10,900 nucleotides of DNA from JBQTHI01 sp052390035 (GCA_052390035.1 JBQTHI010000159.1:1-10900), one strand, 5' to 3'. Positions 1 through 7,261 are shown, numbered from the stretch's first letter. Notes: generated by a model from the letters alone, not told the origin. Translations and numbers: made by a program.

Positions 1-2
1 CG

Positions 3-137
3 GTCTTGACCGTCCGGGACAAGAATCTGGGACCGGGGTCGCGCCTCCCGATCGGATCCGGCCAGATCGTGTCGGTGTCATGGCCGGCGGCGGCGACCAA
101 CCTGATCTGGGATCCCACTTCTGGGGCGAAGAAGTGA
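3..137 (+). CDS. C-terminal tail of an upstream gene, TOBE-like end of an ABC ATPase (partial)
   Basis: The third forward frame is open from the left edge to a TGA at 135-137 and encodes about 44 residues ending in ATNLIWDPTSGAKK. The stretch PIGSGQIVSVSWPAAATNLI has the pattern of the last strands of a TOBE_2 domain (a glycine turn, alternating hydrophobics, a Trp-Pro, then a final hydrophobic strand). TOBE_2 closes the ATPase subunits of many polyamine, sugar or iron ABC importers. The stop overlaps the preferred start of the next gene as GTGA, which implies one transcript and translational coupling. That this frame codes is fairly safe. The TOBE assignment is an inference from a short segment; another beta-rich C-terminus is possible. 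Confidence 0.45.
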   Translation, partial: VLTVRDKNLGPGSRLPIGSGQIVSVSWPAAATNLIWDPTSGAKK

Positions 138-1726
138 CAGTAGTGGATCATCTCCCCGCGCCACAAGGGTTGCAGCGCATCATTCGGATTGGTCGCAGTC
201 AGTATCCGCTGGTCCTGCCCAACGTACGAGATCCCCGCCTGCATCTGGCGGCGGTCATCATCACTATTCACATCTTGGGGCAGACGGATTTGGGCTTCCG
301 CGTCTCAGTGCCGCAGATTCTTTCCGCCATCGTTACATGCGCCCTTCTGGAGGTGGTGAGGACCTTCATTAGCATCCGCCAGGTCGTGTGGCCGGCGAGC
401 GCCTTGCTTACGGGTAGCGGCGTGGCGCTAATACTCCGCATCGTCGGCGCCGAACGAGGCAATCATTGGGCATGGGATGGCTGGTATCTATTTGCCCTGG
501 TAGCGGGCTTATCCCTCCTTTCCAAATACGTCATTCGATACCACGGCGCTCATCTCTTCAACCCATCCAACCTGGGACTGGTGGTTGCCTTTCTGTGGTT
601 AGGAAGCTCCGTCATCGAGCCGCTCGATTTCTGGTGGGCTCCCATCAGCCCGGGTATGGCCTTTGCCTATCTCATCATCTTGATCGGGGGCCTCCTGATC
701 ACGGCCCGGCTGCGCCTGCTGACGTTGGTGACAACTTTCTGGGTGACGTTGGCTGCAGGACTCGGCGTTTTGGCGGGTTTCGGGCATTGCATCGTGGCGG
801 CATGGGCCCTTCAACCGGTCTGTGGGGCCGATTTCTGGTGGGTGGTGGTCACCTCTCCTGAACTCTTGATTTTCCTCTTCTTCATGATCACCGACCCCAA
901 GACCATTCCTCGTGGTGGTGCGGCGCGTATGGTTTTCGGAGTCGCCCTCGGACTGACGTGCACGTTGTTGATAGCTCCCCAACGGACCGAGTTCGGAGCG
1001 AAGGTGGGGCTACTCGCCGGATTGGTGCTCCTTACTCCTTTCCGATTTGCGTTCGACAGGTGGATCACCTTGCCGTCCGCAAATGAGCTGCTCAAGGCAA
1101 TGGCCATTGCGCCGGCGAGACGGATGTTCTCCCGCCCGTTCCTCCGAGGCGCCGCCGCCGGGTCATCCCTCGTGCTAGTGGTCACAGCCATAGTGGCAGC
1201 CGGCTTCCCGGCACGTGGCGCTCCAATCTCAACCACAGAGACCCCGGTCGACGTGGGTGTGCAGATCGACCCCGCCCTTCTGCCCTTTGTCTCGGTGAGC
1301 GCCGAGGCGGCGGCCCTCAACACCGACGCCGCCGCCGACCCGCAGCGGCTTGCGGTGGACCTGGCCGAGGCTCTCATCATCGAGGGACAGGCCCTGGCAA
1401 CGGGCGACACGAGCTTGTTGCGGGGGGTAACCGAAGGTGAGCGACTGGTGACGATGGAGAGAAACGTCCAGGTCGCCGCAACTCTTGGTCGTTTCGTCGT
1501 TCCTCAATACCTGTTCGACTCTCTGCACCTCGATGTCTTCTATGCCAACGGCCCGCAGGGAGGCGCCAGCCTGGCGTTAGCCGCCCGCGGCAAAAGGATC
1601 GACGTTGAGTACGACTCGTCCGGCAGGGAACTGGGCCGGGCCGAGGAGGCGTTTGTGTCGGTGTTCGTCCTCAGCCCGGGGAATGGCGATCGTTGGTTAG
1701 TCGCGGCCGAGATCAGTGGTGCCTGA
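134..1726 (+). CDS. RnfD/NqrB/UnbU-like multispanning membrane protein with C-terminal extracytoplasmic domain
   Basis: About 530 residues from GTG 134. That start is chosen because it overlaps the upstream stop as GTGA; an in-frame ATG at 80 would lie inside the upstream gene. Residues ~37-303 hold about ten hydrophobic segments. HLFNPSN (140-146) and FMITDPKTIP (250-259) match the conserved FNPA and FxATDP regions of the RnfD/NqrB family, which includes UnbU proteins of enediyne clusters. The SGAT-type threonine motif that carries covalent FMN in NqrB and RnfD is not seen, so classical flavin-linked Na+/electron transport is doubtful. A further membrane segment (~341-358) leads to a ~170-residue soluble tail that I do not recognise, possibly NTF2-like in fold and likely outside the membrane. 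The gene converges on the M24 gene with a 41-bp gap. An UnbV-like gene lies close by, the usual partner of UnbU. Family assignment is fairly sure; function is unknown. Confidence 0.75.
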   Translation: MTVVDHLPAPQGLQRIIRIGRSQYPLVLPNVRDPRLHLAAVIITIHILGQTDLGFRVSVPQILSAIVTCALLEVVRTFISIRQVVWPASALLTGSGVALILRIVGAERGNHWAWDGWYLFALVAGLSLLSKYVIRYHGAHLFNPSNLGLVVAFLWLGSSVIEPLDFWWAPISPGMAFAYLIILIGGLLITARLRLLTLVTTFWVTLAAGLGVLAGFGHCIVAAWALQPVCGADFWWVVVTSPELLIFLFFMITDPKTIPRGGAARMVFGVALGLTCTLLIAPQRTEFGAKVGLLAGLVLLTPFRFAFDRWITLPSANELLKAMAIAPARRMFSRPFLRGAAAGSSLVLVVTAIVAAGFPARGAPISTTETPVDVGVQIDPALLPFVSVSAEAAALNTDAAADPQRLAVDLAEALIIEGQALATGDTSLLRGVTEGERLVTMERNVQVAATLGRFVVPQYLFDSLHLDVFYANGPQGGASLALAARGKRIDVEYDSSGRELGRAEEAFVSVFVLSPGNGDRWLVAAEISGA

Positions 1727-1767
1727 ATCGGACTGGAGGTTGGCCCGGACGAGTCGGCCGGTTGCGG

Positions 1768-3141
1768 CTAGGCCATGGTCATCACAAGATCAGGACTGAG
1801 CAGGAACGGTGGGAGATAGGCCGGGATGTTGGAGAGGGGCAGTACGTCTGGATGGAGGTCGATTCCGATCGCGTCCCGCATAAAAGCGCGACGGGCCTGG
1901 ATCCGGTGCCAGGCGTCCGGGTATGCCGAAGCGAACCGGAAACGCAGGTCCTCATCGGCCAGAGCGATTCCATCCTCGATGTTGGTAGTGAAGTAGTCGG
2001 TCCCGGTGGCGGGGATGATGTCCACCTGCATCGCCATCCCCGAACGAAGCTCGGTTTTCGATCCGGGAGACACCGGCGAGTTCACCCACTCGTCGAGATG
2101 AAGCTGGTGACCGGGGTTAAGAAAGATCCCAAAGAACGGATCGCCGAGGCGCCGGTCAATGATCTCTTGCAGGGCGGCACCCGTTTGGCCAACGTGGAGA
2201 GCCCGATACCACTCCGCTACCGCCTCGAAGTATGGTCCGACCAGCCGGTCGACATAGTCGCTGATGCCGTGGGGTAGATCGGCGGCTTCCCGAACGACGA
2301 ATCCGGCCCGGCAGTTAAGAGCGCCCCAAATGCCGAAGGCCACGGTGAAACGGTCCCCGTACCCGATGGGCCGATCGGTGGGGCTGAGCAGCCCCAGCGT
2401 CGCCCTGTCGCCTGCGGTGAGCATCAGGTGACAGGAGAGGGGCATGCCGTTCCACTCCAGCAGTCGAACGGCCTCCTGCTCTGTCATACCCTCTCGTAGT
2501 TGGAAGATCAGTCGCCGCACTCCCCCCGAGGTATGACAGGCCGCATATTCGAAGAGGGCGAGCTGCTCTGGTTCGTTGATGACCCGCAGCCCTTCGGCCG
2601 GGTCGATGAAGAGGTCGGTGGCGTTTTCCACCACGCCGGTTGTTCCGGTGAGAGCTCGGAGGATGTCGACAATGTACGTCGGGATGTCAATCGTCTCCGG
2701 AGAAGCGAAGGTCTTCCAACCGATCACTCCAACGCGGCTTCCGGTCGAGATGCCCTCATCGCCAAGAATGACGGCAAGGGGTTGGGAACGATCGCGGGGC
2801 TGGCTGGGAAGGCTGAAGTCCTGGAACCGGTGTCGCCGCATCGCCAGTGGGGCAGCCTCGGCCATTCCCCAGCACTCGTTCCCCACCAGGATGGCGGGAT
2901 CACCGTCCATCCCGACGACCAAGAGGGCTTCCTCGAAGCGGGGATCGAACCCGGTCAGATAGGACAGGTTGGCGCTGTGCTCGCGATCGGCGTAAACAAC
3001 CAGCACGTCGTAGCCTCGCTCGGCCACGAGGGTGCGTAACTGCCACAACCGTTTCCGGTAGAGGTCAGGCATGATCTCCGGCATCCGCCGTGGCATGCCG
3101 AAGTCGGGAAGAGCAACCTTGGTCAAGCCCGCGCTAGCCAC
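1768..3141 (-). CDS. M24-fold (creatinase/Xaa-Pro aminopeptidase-like) protein with degenerate metal site
   Basis: 457 residues from a GTG start, preceded by AAGGAG five bases upstream. An N-terminal creatinase-type domain (~27-165) is followed by a pita-bread M24 domain (~185-430). The five metal ligands of active M24 peptidases are Asp, Asp, His, Glu, Glu. Aligned by eye, the segment normally containing the two Asp reads TVAFGIWGALNCRAG (266-280), placing Ala at 268 and 279. His345 (NPGHQLHLDEW) is kept, the first Glu is Asp374 (GMAMQVD), and Glu389 (NIEDG) is kept. A normal dinuclear metal centre is therefore unlikely. Creatinase has the same fold and works without metal, so a metal-free hydrolase of a C-N bond, or a binding protein, fits better than a peptidase. 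No signal peptide is seen, so it is cytoplasmic. It follows the UnbV-like gene after 18 bp and is probably in its operon. The substrate is unknown. Confidence 0.8.
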   Translation of the reverse strand: MASAGLTKVALPDFGMPRRMPEIMPDLYRKRLWQLRTLVAERGYDVLVVYADREHSANLSYLTGFDPRFEEALLVVGMDGDPAILVGNECWGMAEAAPLAMRRHRFQDFSLPSQPRDRSQPLAVILGDEGISTGSRVGVIGWKTFASPETIDIPTYIVDILRALTGTTGVVENATDLFIDPAEGLRVINEPEQLALFEYAACHTSGGVRRLIFQLREGMTEQEAVRLLEWNGMPLSCHLMLTAGDRATLGLLSPTDRPIGYGDRFTVAFGIWGALNCRAGFVVREAADLPHGISDYVDRLVGPYFEAVAEWYRALHVGQTGAALQEIIDRRLGDPFFGIFLNPGHQLHLDEWVNSPVSPGSKTELRSGMAMQVDIIPATGTDYFTTNIEDGIALADEDLRFRFASAYPDAWHRIQARRAFMRDAIGIDLHPDVLPLSNIPAYLPPFLLSPDLVMTMA

Positions 3142-3146
3142 TCAGA

Positions 3147-3152
3147 CTCCTT
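3147..3152 (-). promoter_or_regulatory. Ribosome binding site of the M24-fold gene
   Basis: AAGGAG on the minus strand, with a 5-base spacer (TCTGA) before the GTG at 3141. It lies in the 18-bp gap after the stop of the UnbV-like gene and settles the GTG start. Confidence 0.75.
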
Positions 3153-3159
3153 ATGGTCA

Positions 3160-4839
3160 TCATTGGTCTTCTCCCATTGGCCGCCAGACCAGTGGATTGG
3201 TTACATCTCGGCGAACGATCAGGAACCCGTTTGATCGTGAGTTCATCCAGGGCCCCGTCTCACCGTCCGGCCACTGCACCCTGATCTCCAGCGTGTCGAC
3301 GTCGCCGAGTCCAAAGTGCAGCCATCCCAGCTGGCCGCCAGCGTGGCCCCCGCCGACCGTCACCTCGCGTCGCAGGGTCCGCCGGCCGACCCGCACCTCC
3401 ACCCAGGCCCCGACCGCGTTGCGATTGGGTGCCGGTTGCTCAAGCCTGACCGCGACCCAATCGCCCATTGGGATTGGTGAGGTCGGTTGACCCCAACCGA
3501 CATTCCTCCATGCCTTGACCGGTTGTCGTCGAGCCACGACCACCAGGTCGAGCATGCCGTCGAGGTTGAGGTCGGTCAGCGCCGCTCCTCGACTGGTGGC
3601 GAAGTTGACAATGCCAGCCTCCACCGCCGACTCCGTGAAAATGCCGTCGGGGTTTCCCAACAGGAGGTTGTTCGGATCACGAGCGGCGTAGTCGGTCATG
3701 GCCTCGACGTTTCCCTTCGAGATGAAGAGATCGATGAAGCTGTCATTGTTGACGTCATCGAATTGGGGATGCCAAGCAGTGGAGGGCCGCTCGACGTCAC
3801 CGGTATACGGCCGGTGAGCCGTGGCCCCGAGGCGGAAGGCGATGTCTTCATATGTGGGAGAAGAGGTTCCTGAAGTCAGGGTCTGGAGCTTGTTGTCGCT
3901 CTGGCTTGTGAGAAAGACCTCGGGCTTTCCATCTCCGGTCAGGTCGTAGCTGGCGATGCCCATGCCCCAGATCTGCATCGACTGCCAGCCATCTGCGTGG
4001 GTGTACAGCCGCGCCTGTTGACCATGTTCGACTCGCCACAGTTGCTCTTCGCCGTCGCGGTAATAATGGCGATCGTTGGTCACGCGCAGATCGCGGCGGC
4101 CGGATCGATCCCAGTCGCTGAAGAGGATCGAGAGCGTGCACCAACCGGGGGAGAGGACGTCAGGAAGTCCATATTCCGTACCCCTTGGTCGTAAGAGGTG
4201 CTGATCGGAGCAGCCTCCGGTCTGGTTGCCGCTTTCGTCAACCGCCAGGTAGTTTCCGAACGCCAGGGTCGGCATCCTCTCTCCATGCTCCCAGGTGGCG
4301 CTGAAGGCGACTGTCCAATCTCTGCCGCCGTCGACACTCCACAGTTCATTGGCCCGTTCGAAGCGACAGTCTCCGAGGCCGCGAAGCAACACGTTCTCCC
4401 CGAGCCGCAGCGCGGCCAGGTCGACGAGACCGTCGCTATCGATGTCGAGTGGGTAGGCAGCGGTCACCTCGGTTAGCTCGGTGGTCTGGGAGTGCACCTG
4501 TTCGAATTGGAGGCTGCCGCCGATGGGGCTTTTATTGCGATAAAGGCCGCTCGGGTTTATGCCCCCTGCTAGGAACAAGTCCGGTTTTAGATCGGTGTCG
4601 CAGTCGAATGCCGCCACACCGCCTCCGACGAAAAAGTGGAATTCGCCGTTGTATACGTGATCAATGCCGGCGGAGGACGTCTCTTCCACGAACCGCGGGG
4701 GGTCATAGGCAATATCGGGAACAGGTCCGCCGATCGCCCTTGACACTGCCACCACTATCCCAAGGGACACCGCAGCACCAACAATCCCACCTGCGGCAAA
4801 GGGGAGAATCACCGCGGGCCGGCGCCTATTTGTTGTCAT
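3160..4839 (-). CDS. CRTAC1-family FG-GAP/VCBS repeat protein with ASPIC/UnbV domain, membrane-anchored
   Basis: About 559 residues from the ATG at 4839. The frame stays open to an ATG at 4980, but that would run into the divergent oxidoreductase gene; the ATG at 4839 places a basic N-terminus and a membrane anchor (~9-33) right at the start. The body has FG-GAP/VCBS-like units with Asp-rich Ca2+-type loops near residues 74-92, 127-144, 238-254, 295-311, 358-376 and 418-437 (for example DIDSDGLVDL, DLTGDGKPEV, DVNNDSFIDL, DLNLDGMLDL), suggesting a beta-propeller. Residues ~461-528 match the ASPIC/UnbV domain (GAWVEVRVG, a Gly-rich turn, LHFGLGDVDTLEIRVQWPDG). The protein is probably held outside the membrane by the N-terminal anchor. 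It is the first gene of a minus-strand pair with the M24 gene. Homologues occur in enediyne clusters (UnbV) and in human CRTAC1; their biochemical role is poorly known, with adhesion or scaffolding usually proposed. Confidence 0.85.
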   Translation of the reverse strand: MTTNRRRPAVILPFAAGGIVGAAVSLGIVVAVSRAIGGPVPDIAYDPPRFVEETSSAGIDHVYNGEFHFFVGGGVAAFDCDTDLKPDLFLAGGINPSGLYRNKSPIGGSLQFEQVHSQTTELTEVTAAYPLDIDSDGLVDLAALRLGENVLLRGLGDCRFERANELWSVDGGRDWTVAFSATWEHGERMPTLAFGNYLAVDESGNQTGGCSDQHLLRPRGTEYGLPDVLSPGWCTLSILFSDWDRSGRRDLRVTNDRHYYRDGEEQLWRVEHGQQARLYTHADGWQSMQIWGMGIASYDLTGDGKPEVFLTSQSDNKLQTLTSGTSSPTYEDIAFRLGATAHRPYTGDVERPSTAWHPQFDDVNNDSFIDLFISKGNVEAMTDYAARDPNNLLLGNPDGIFTESAVEAGIVNFATSRGAALTDLNLDGMLDLVVVARRQPVKAWRNVGWGQPTSPIPMGDWVAVRLEQPAPNRNAVGAWVEVRVGRRTLRREVTVGGGHAGGQLGWLHFGLGDVDTLEIRVQWPDGETGPWMNSRSNGFLIVRRDVTNPLVWRPMGEDQ

Positions 4840-4873
4840 TCTCGGTTGCCCCCGGTCACGGGATCGGTGAAGA
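4840..4873. promoter_or_regulatory. Divergent promoter gap between the UnbV-like gene and the oxidoreductase gene
   Basis: Only 34 bp (67 bp if the oxidoreductase starts at 4907) separate two divergent starts, so promoters for both must lie here or extend into the first codons. GGTGA at 4866-4870, three bases before ATG 4874, is a possible ribosome binding site for the + gene. I see no convincing -35/-10 pair on either strand. Confidence 0.3.
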
Positions 4874-5899
4874 ATGAGCCGATGGCGTGTGTATACGCGG
4901 GCTGAGATGACCCTCGATCCAGTTGCCTGGGGCATTCTCGGGGTGGCCAACATCGCCACAATGAAGGTCATTCCCGCCATGCAGAAGTCGGAGTTGAGTC
5001 ACGTCGCCGCGATCGCCTCCCGCTCGGGGGAGAAGGCGGTGGCGGCGGCCCGGCGGCTCGGCATCATTCGGGCGTATGGCTCTTACGAGCGTTTGCTCGA
5101 CGATCCTGACATCGAGGCGATCTATATCCCGCTGCCCAATCATCTTCACGCCGAGTGGACGCTGGCCGCCATCACCGCCGGCAAACACGTTCTCTGCGAG
5201 AAGCCGCTGGCGCTGAGCAGTGCCCAGGCCCGGGAGATGATCGACGGTGCCAACCGGGCGGGAGTGAAGCTGATGGAGGCCTTCATGTATCGCCTCCACC
5301 CGATGTGGGTCGAAGTACGACGGATGGTCCGCGATGGGGTGATTGGGGAGCTTCTCGCCATTCAATCCTTCTTCTCTTACCGCAATGTCGATGGGAGCAA
5401 CATCCGCAACGTGTCCGCCTTCGGGGGCGGTGCTCTGTACGACGTAGGCTGCTATCCGGTCAACGTAGCCCGCATGCTGTTCGAAACCGAACCCTCCGGC
5501 GTCAAAGCCGCCATCCGACGAGATCCGTCTTTCGGCACCGACGCAGTCACATCGGTCCTCCTCGATTTCGATGGGAGGCACGCCACTTTCACGTGCTCCA
5601 CCCAGCTCGAGGACGATCAGCGCGTGCACATCCAGGGCACCAAGGGCCGGTTGACGATCGAGATCCCATACAACATCCCTCCCGACCTGCCGACCCGAAT
5701 CCTCCACTTCTCCGGCGGCGACCCCCCCGCCAACCCCGGGTTGGTGATTCATGAGACAGCGGTCGCCGATCAGTACACGGTCCAGGCCGATGCCTTCTCC
5801 CAGGCGATACGCCTGCACAGGCCGGTCCCCACGCCACCCGAGGATGCCGTGGCCAACCTGGAAGTGCTGGAGCGGATCTTCGCCGAGGCCGCCGGCTAG
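4874..5899 (+). CDS. Gfo/Idh/MocA family NAD(P)-dependent oxidoreductase
   Basis: 341 residues from ATG 4874, or 330 from ATG 4907. The shorter form fits the family (MTLDPVAWGILG); the longer has a GGTGA site just upstream. The N-terminal Rossmann domain starts WGILGVANIA (19-28), with a Ser-Arg-Ser after the second strand (49-51) that suggests NADP(H). CEKPLAL (108-114) is the family signature, with Lys110 the usual catalytic lysine. The C-terminal substrate domain has the conserved YRLHPMW and GGGALYDVGCYPVN stretches. The sequence looks closest to the branch containing D-xylose 1-dehydrogenases (NADP) and dihydrodiol dehydrogenases, but family members act on many sugars and the substrate cannot be read from sequence. 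Nearness to a ROK regulator and a xylose-type importer makes an aldose or sugar-derived substrate plausible. It is cytoplasmic, ends 48 bp before the converging ROK gene and is followed by a probable terminator. Confidence 0.85.
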   Translation: MSRWRVYTRAEMTLDPVAWGILGVANIATMKVIPAMQKSELSHVAAIASRSGEKAVAAARRLGIIRAYGSYERLLDDPDIEAIYIPLPNHLHAEWTLAAITAGKHVLCEKPLALSSAQAREMIDGANRAGVKLMEAFMYRLHPMWVEVRRMVRDGVIGELLAIQSFFSYRNVDGSNIRNVSAFGGGALYDVGCYPVNVARMLFETEPSGVKAAIRRDPSFGTDAVTSVLLDFDGRHATFTCSTQLEDDQRVHIQGTKGRLTIEIPYNIPPDLPTRILHFSGGDPPANPGLVIHETAVADQYTVQADAFSQAIRLHRPVPTPPEDAVANLEVLERIFAEAAG

Positions 5900-5908
5900 C
5901 CCGGCATC

Positions 5909-5949
5909 GGTCCGAGGGGATCCAGCCGACAACCTCACGGACCCTTCTT
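5909..5949 (+). terminator. Probable intrinsic terminator of the oxidoreductase gene
   Basis: GGTCCG (5909-5914) pairs with CGGACC (5938-5943). Inside it, AGG (5915-5917) can pair with CCT (5933-5935) across a 2-base bulge. The hairpin is followed by CTTCTT, a weak U-rich tail, in the direction of the + gene. It sits in the 48-bp convergent gap. In the other direction there is no T-tract, so it would act mainly on the + transcript. The loop is long and the tail short, so efficiency is uncertain. Confidence 0.45.
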
Positions 5950-7195
5950 AAACCCCTGCCCGAATAATCCGGCCGCCGTTGCGAGCCGGGTCCGCAATAA
6001 CACCGGCAAGCGCAAGTTCTGCCGCACCGACCAGGACCGCATCAGTGCCGAGGCCGCTGGCGCTGATCCTGACCAGGTCGCGGGCTGCTTGCAGGGCGAC
6101 CTCTCGTGCCGCCTCCTCGAGGGCTCCTTGGAGGAACGCGGCCAACGTGTGGTAAAAGCCGCCAAGAACGACGAGCTCGGGGTTGAACAGGTTGATCAGG
6201 TTGCCGATACCCAGGCCCAACCAGCGACCGATCTCGGCGAGGGCAAGGAGGGTTCGCGCATCACCCGCCTCGGCCCTGGCGAGGACGGTGTCGAGCACAT
6301 TCAGCCCAGCCACCGTCGTCGGTATGCCGGTGTGACGTATCAGTGCAGCCTCTCCGGCCTCCGTCTCCCAACAACCAACCGAGCCACAACGGCACCGATG
6401 GCCCTTCGGATTTATCAGGGTGTGACCAGCCTCTCCGGCATACCCGGCTGATCCCAGCATCGGCGTCCCGTCCTGAATTATTCCCGCCCCAATTCCAGCC
6501 TCGCCCGAGATGTAAATCAGATGTCCGGTCCCTACGCCGATACCCCTCCGATGCTCAGCCAAGGCACCCAGGTCCGCGTCGTTGGCAACCAGCACGGGTT
6601 CTACGGTTGCGAGCTCCGCCGCGAGCATCGCGCCGAGCGGTACATTCCGCCATCCGAGGTTCGGTGCAAGGTGAACGAATCCGTCAGATCGCCGGGTTAT
6701 ACCCACGACACCGACCCCTACACCGGCGAGTGCGTGTGGCGCAGGAAGCGAGGCGAGGAGCGGCTCGGCCAGCTTGACGACGTCCTTGACGGTCTCCTGA
6801 GGTGAGAATCGTCCTCTGGGCCGAGCTATGCGGATCTCGTTGAAGACGTGGCCGCCTAACCCGACTGCGGCTACGGCGATCGAGTCGACTGAGAGTTCGA
6901 CGGCGAGCACGACCGCCCCTTGCGGTCTCGGCTTTACGAGCGGTGAAGGCCGCCCCGGCCCCGCCGATGCCAAGCCCGGCTCCTCTTCGACCAGGGACAA
7001 GGCCACGAGCTCACCGATCAGATCGGCGACGGTGGATCGGTTGAGACCCGTGGCGGCGGTAAGTTTGGAACGACTCAGTGGCCCCGTCAGGTGAACGTTT
7101 TCCAAGATCGTTGCCAAGTTGTGGCGGCGGAGCTCTTCGCCTGTTACACCGCGGCTCTGCCTGTTCGAGTCATGATGGAGTTCAGATCGGCTCAA
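5948..7195 (-). CDS. ROK-family transcriptional repressor (XylR/NagC type)
   Basis: 415 residues from a TTG start at 7195, which is supported by AGGGAG eight bases upstream. An N-terminal winged helix-turn-helix (~22-75, recognition helix around GLNRSTVADLIGEL) is followed by the GRPS linker (81-84) typical of ROK repressors, then an actin-like ROK sugar-binding domain. Conserved elements are ANDADLGALAEHR (204-216), GEAGIGAGII (231-240), EAGH (255-258) and the zinc motif CRCGSVGCWE (Cys268, Cys270, Cys275). Length is normal for the family (~380-410). It is divergently transcribed from the xylF-type operon across a 270-bp region full of inverted repeats, so autoregulation and control of the importer, relieved by a sugar ligand, is the likely role. 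The effector is inferred, not seen; D-xylose is the first guess from the neighbour. A sugar kinase is unlikely because of the DNA-binding domain. Confidence 0.9.
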   Translation of the reverse strand: MSRSELHHDSNRQSRGVTGEELRRHNLATILENVHLTGPLSRSKLTAATGLNRSTVADLIGELVALSLVEEEPGLASAGPGRPSPLVKPRPQGAVVLAVELSVDSIAVAAVGLGGHVFNEIRIARPRGRFSPQETVKDVVKLAEPLLASLPAPHALAGVGVGVVGITRRSDGFVHLAPNLGWRNVPLGAMLAAELATVEPVLVANDADLGALAEHRRGIGVGTGHLIYISGEAGIGAGIIQDGTPMLGSAGYAGEAGHTLINPKGHRCRCGSVGCWETEAGEAALIRHTGIPTTVAGLNVLDTVLARAEAGDARTLLALAEIGRWLGLGIGNLINLFNPELVVLGGFYHTLAAFLQGALEEAAREVALQAARDLVRISASGLGTDAVLVGAAELALAGVIADPARNGGRIIRAGV

Positions 7196-7203
7196 CTAAA
7201 CGG

Positions 7204-7209
7204 CTCCCT
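7204..7209 (-). promoter_or_regulatory. Ribosome binding site of the ROK gene
   Basis: AGGGAG on the minus strand with an 8-base spacer to the TTG at 7195. No ATG or GTG lies at a better distance, so this site decides the unusual TTG start. Confidence 0.65.
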
Positions 7210-7229
7210 ACCGATTTGTGGGGAAGGCC

Positions 7230-7239
7230 ACTATATAGT
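7230..7239. repeat. Perfect 10-bp palindrome over the ROK -10 region
   Basis: ACTATATAGT is self-complementary and is flanked by GGCC on the left (7226-7229) and, after TC, by GGCC on the right (7242-7245). In GC-rich surroundings this AT-rich palindrome stands out. It can serve as a -10 element and could also be an operator. Confidence 0.5.
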
Positions 7240-7261
7240 TCGGCCAGTGACGGATAGTCCA
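7230..7261 (-). promoter_or_regulatory. Possible promoter of the ROK gene
   Basis: Read on the minus strand, TGGACT (7261-7256, 4/6 to TTGACA) is followed after 18 bp by TATATA (7237-7232); the overlapping TATAGT (7235-7230) matches TATAAT at 5/6. Transcription would start near 7223 and give a leader of roughly 28 bases containing AGGGAG. The -10 lies inside a perfect palindrome and the -35 overlaps an inverted repeat, as expected for autoregulation. Assigned by eye only. Confidence 0.35.

Noticed and set aside
80..133. ATG 80 as the start of the UnbU-like protein
   Set aside because: It lies inside the upstream coding frame and has no ribosome binding site; GTG 134 overlaps the upstream stop in the usual way.
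1757..1768. Short hairpin GCCG-GTTG-CGGC in the UnbU/M24 convergent gap as a terminator
   Set aside because: Only a 4-bp stem, no T-tract, and it overlaps the M24 stop codon.
1..4873. Enediyne biosynthetic gene cluster
   Set aside because: UnbU- and UnbV-like genes alone do not define one; no polyketide synthase or other cluster genes are visible.
4840..4980. N-terminal extension of the UnbV-like protein to ATG 4980
   Set aside because: It would overlap the first ~100 bases of the divergent gene and put 47 non-conserved residues before the membrane anchor.
4856..5938. Long antisense open frame of about 360 codons opposite the oxidoreductase
   Set aside because: The + strand product carries clear Gfo/Idh/MocA motifs; the antisense product has no recognisable family and arises from GC-rich codon bias.
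6089..6805. Forward open frames inside the ROK gene
   Set aside because: They overlap conserved ROK coding sequence on the other strand and give arginine/proline-rich products without motifs.
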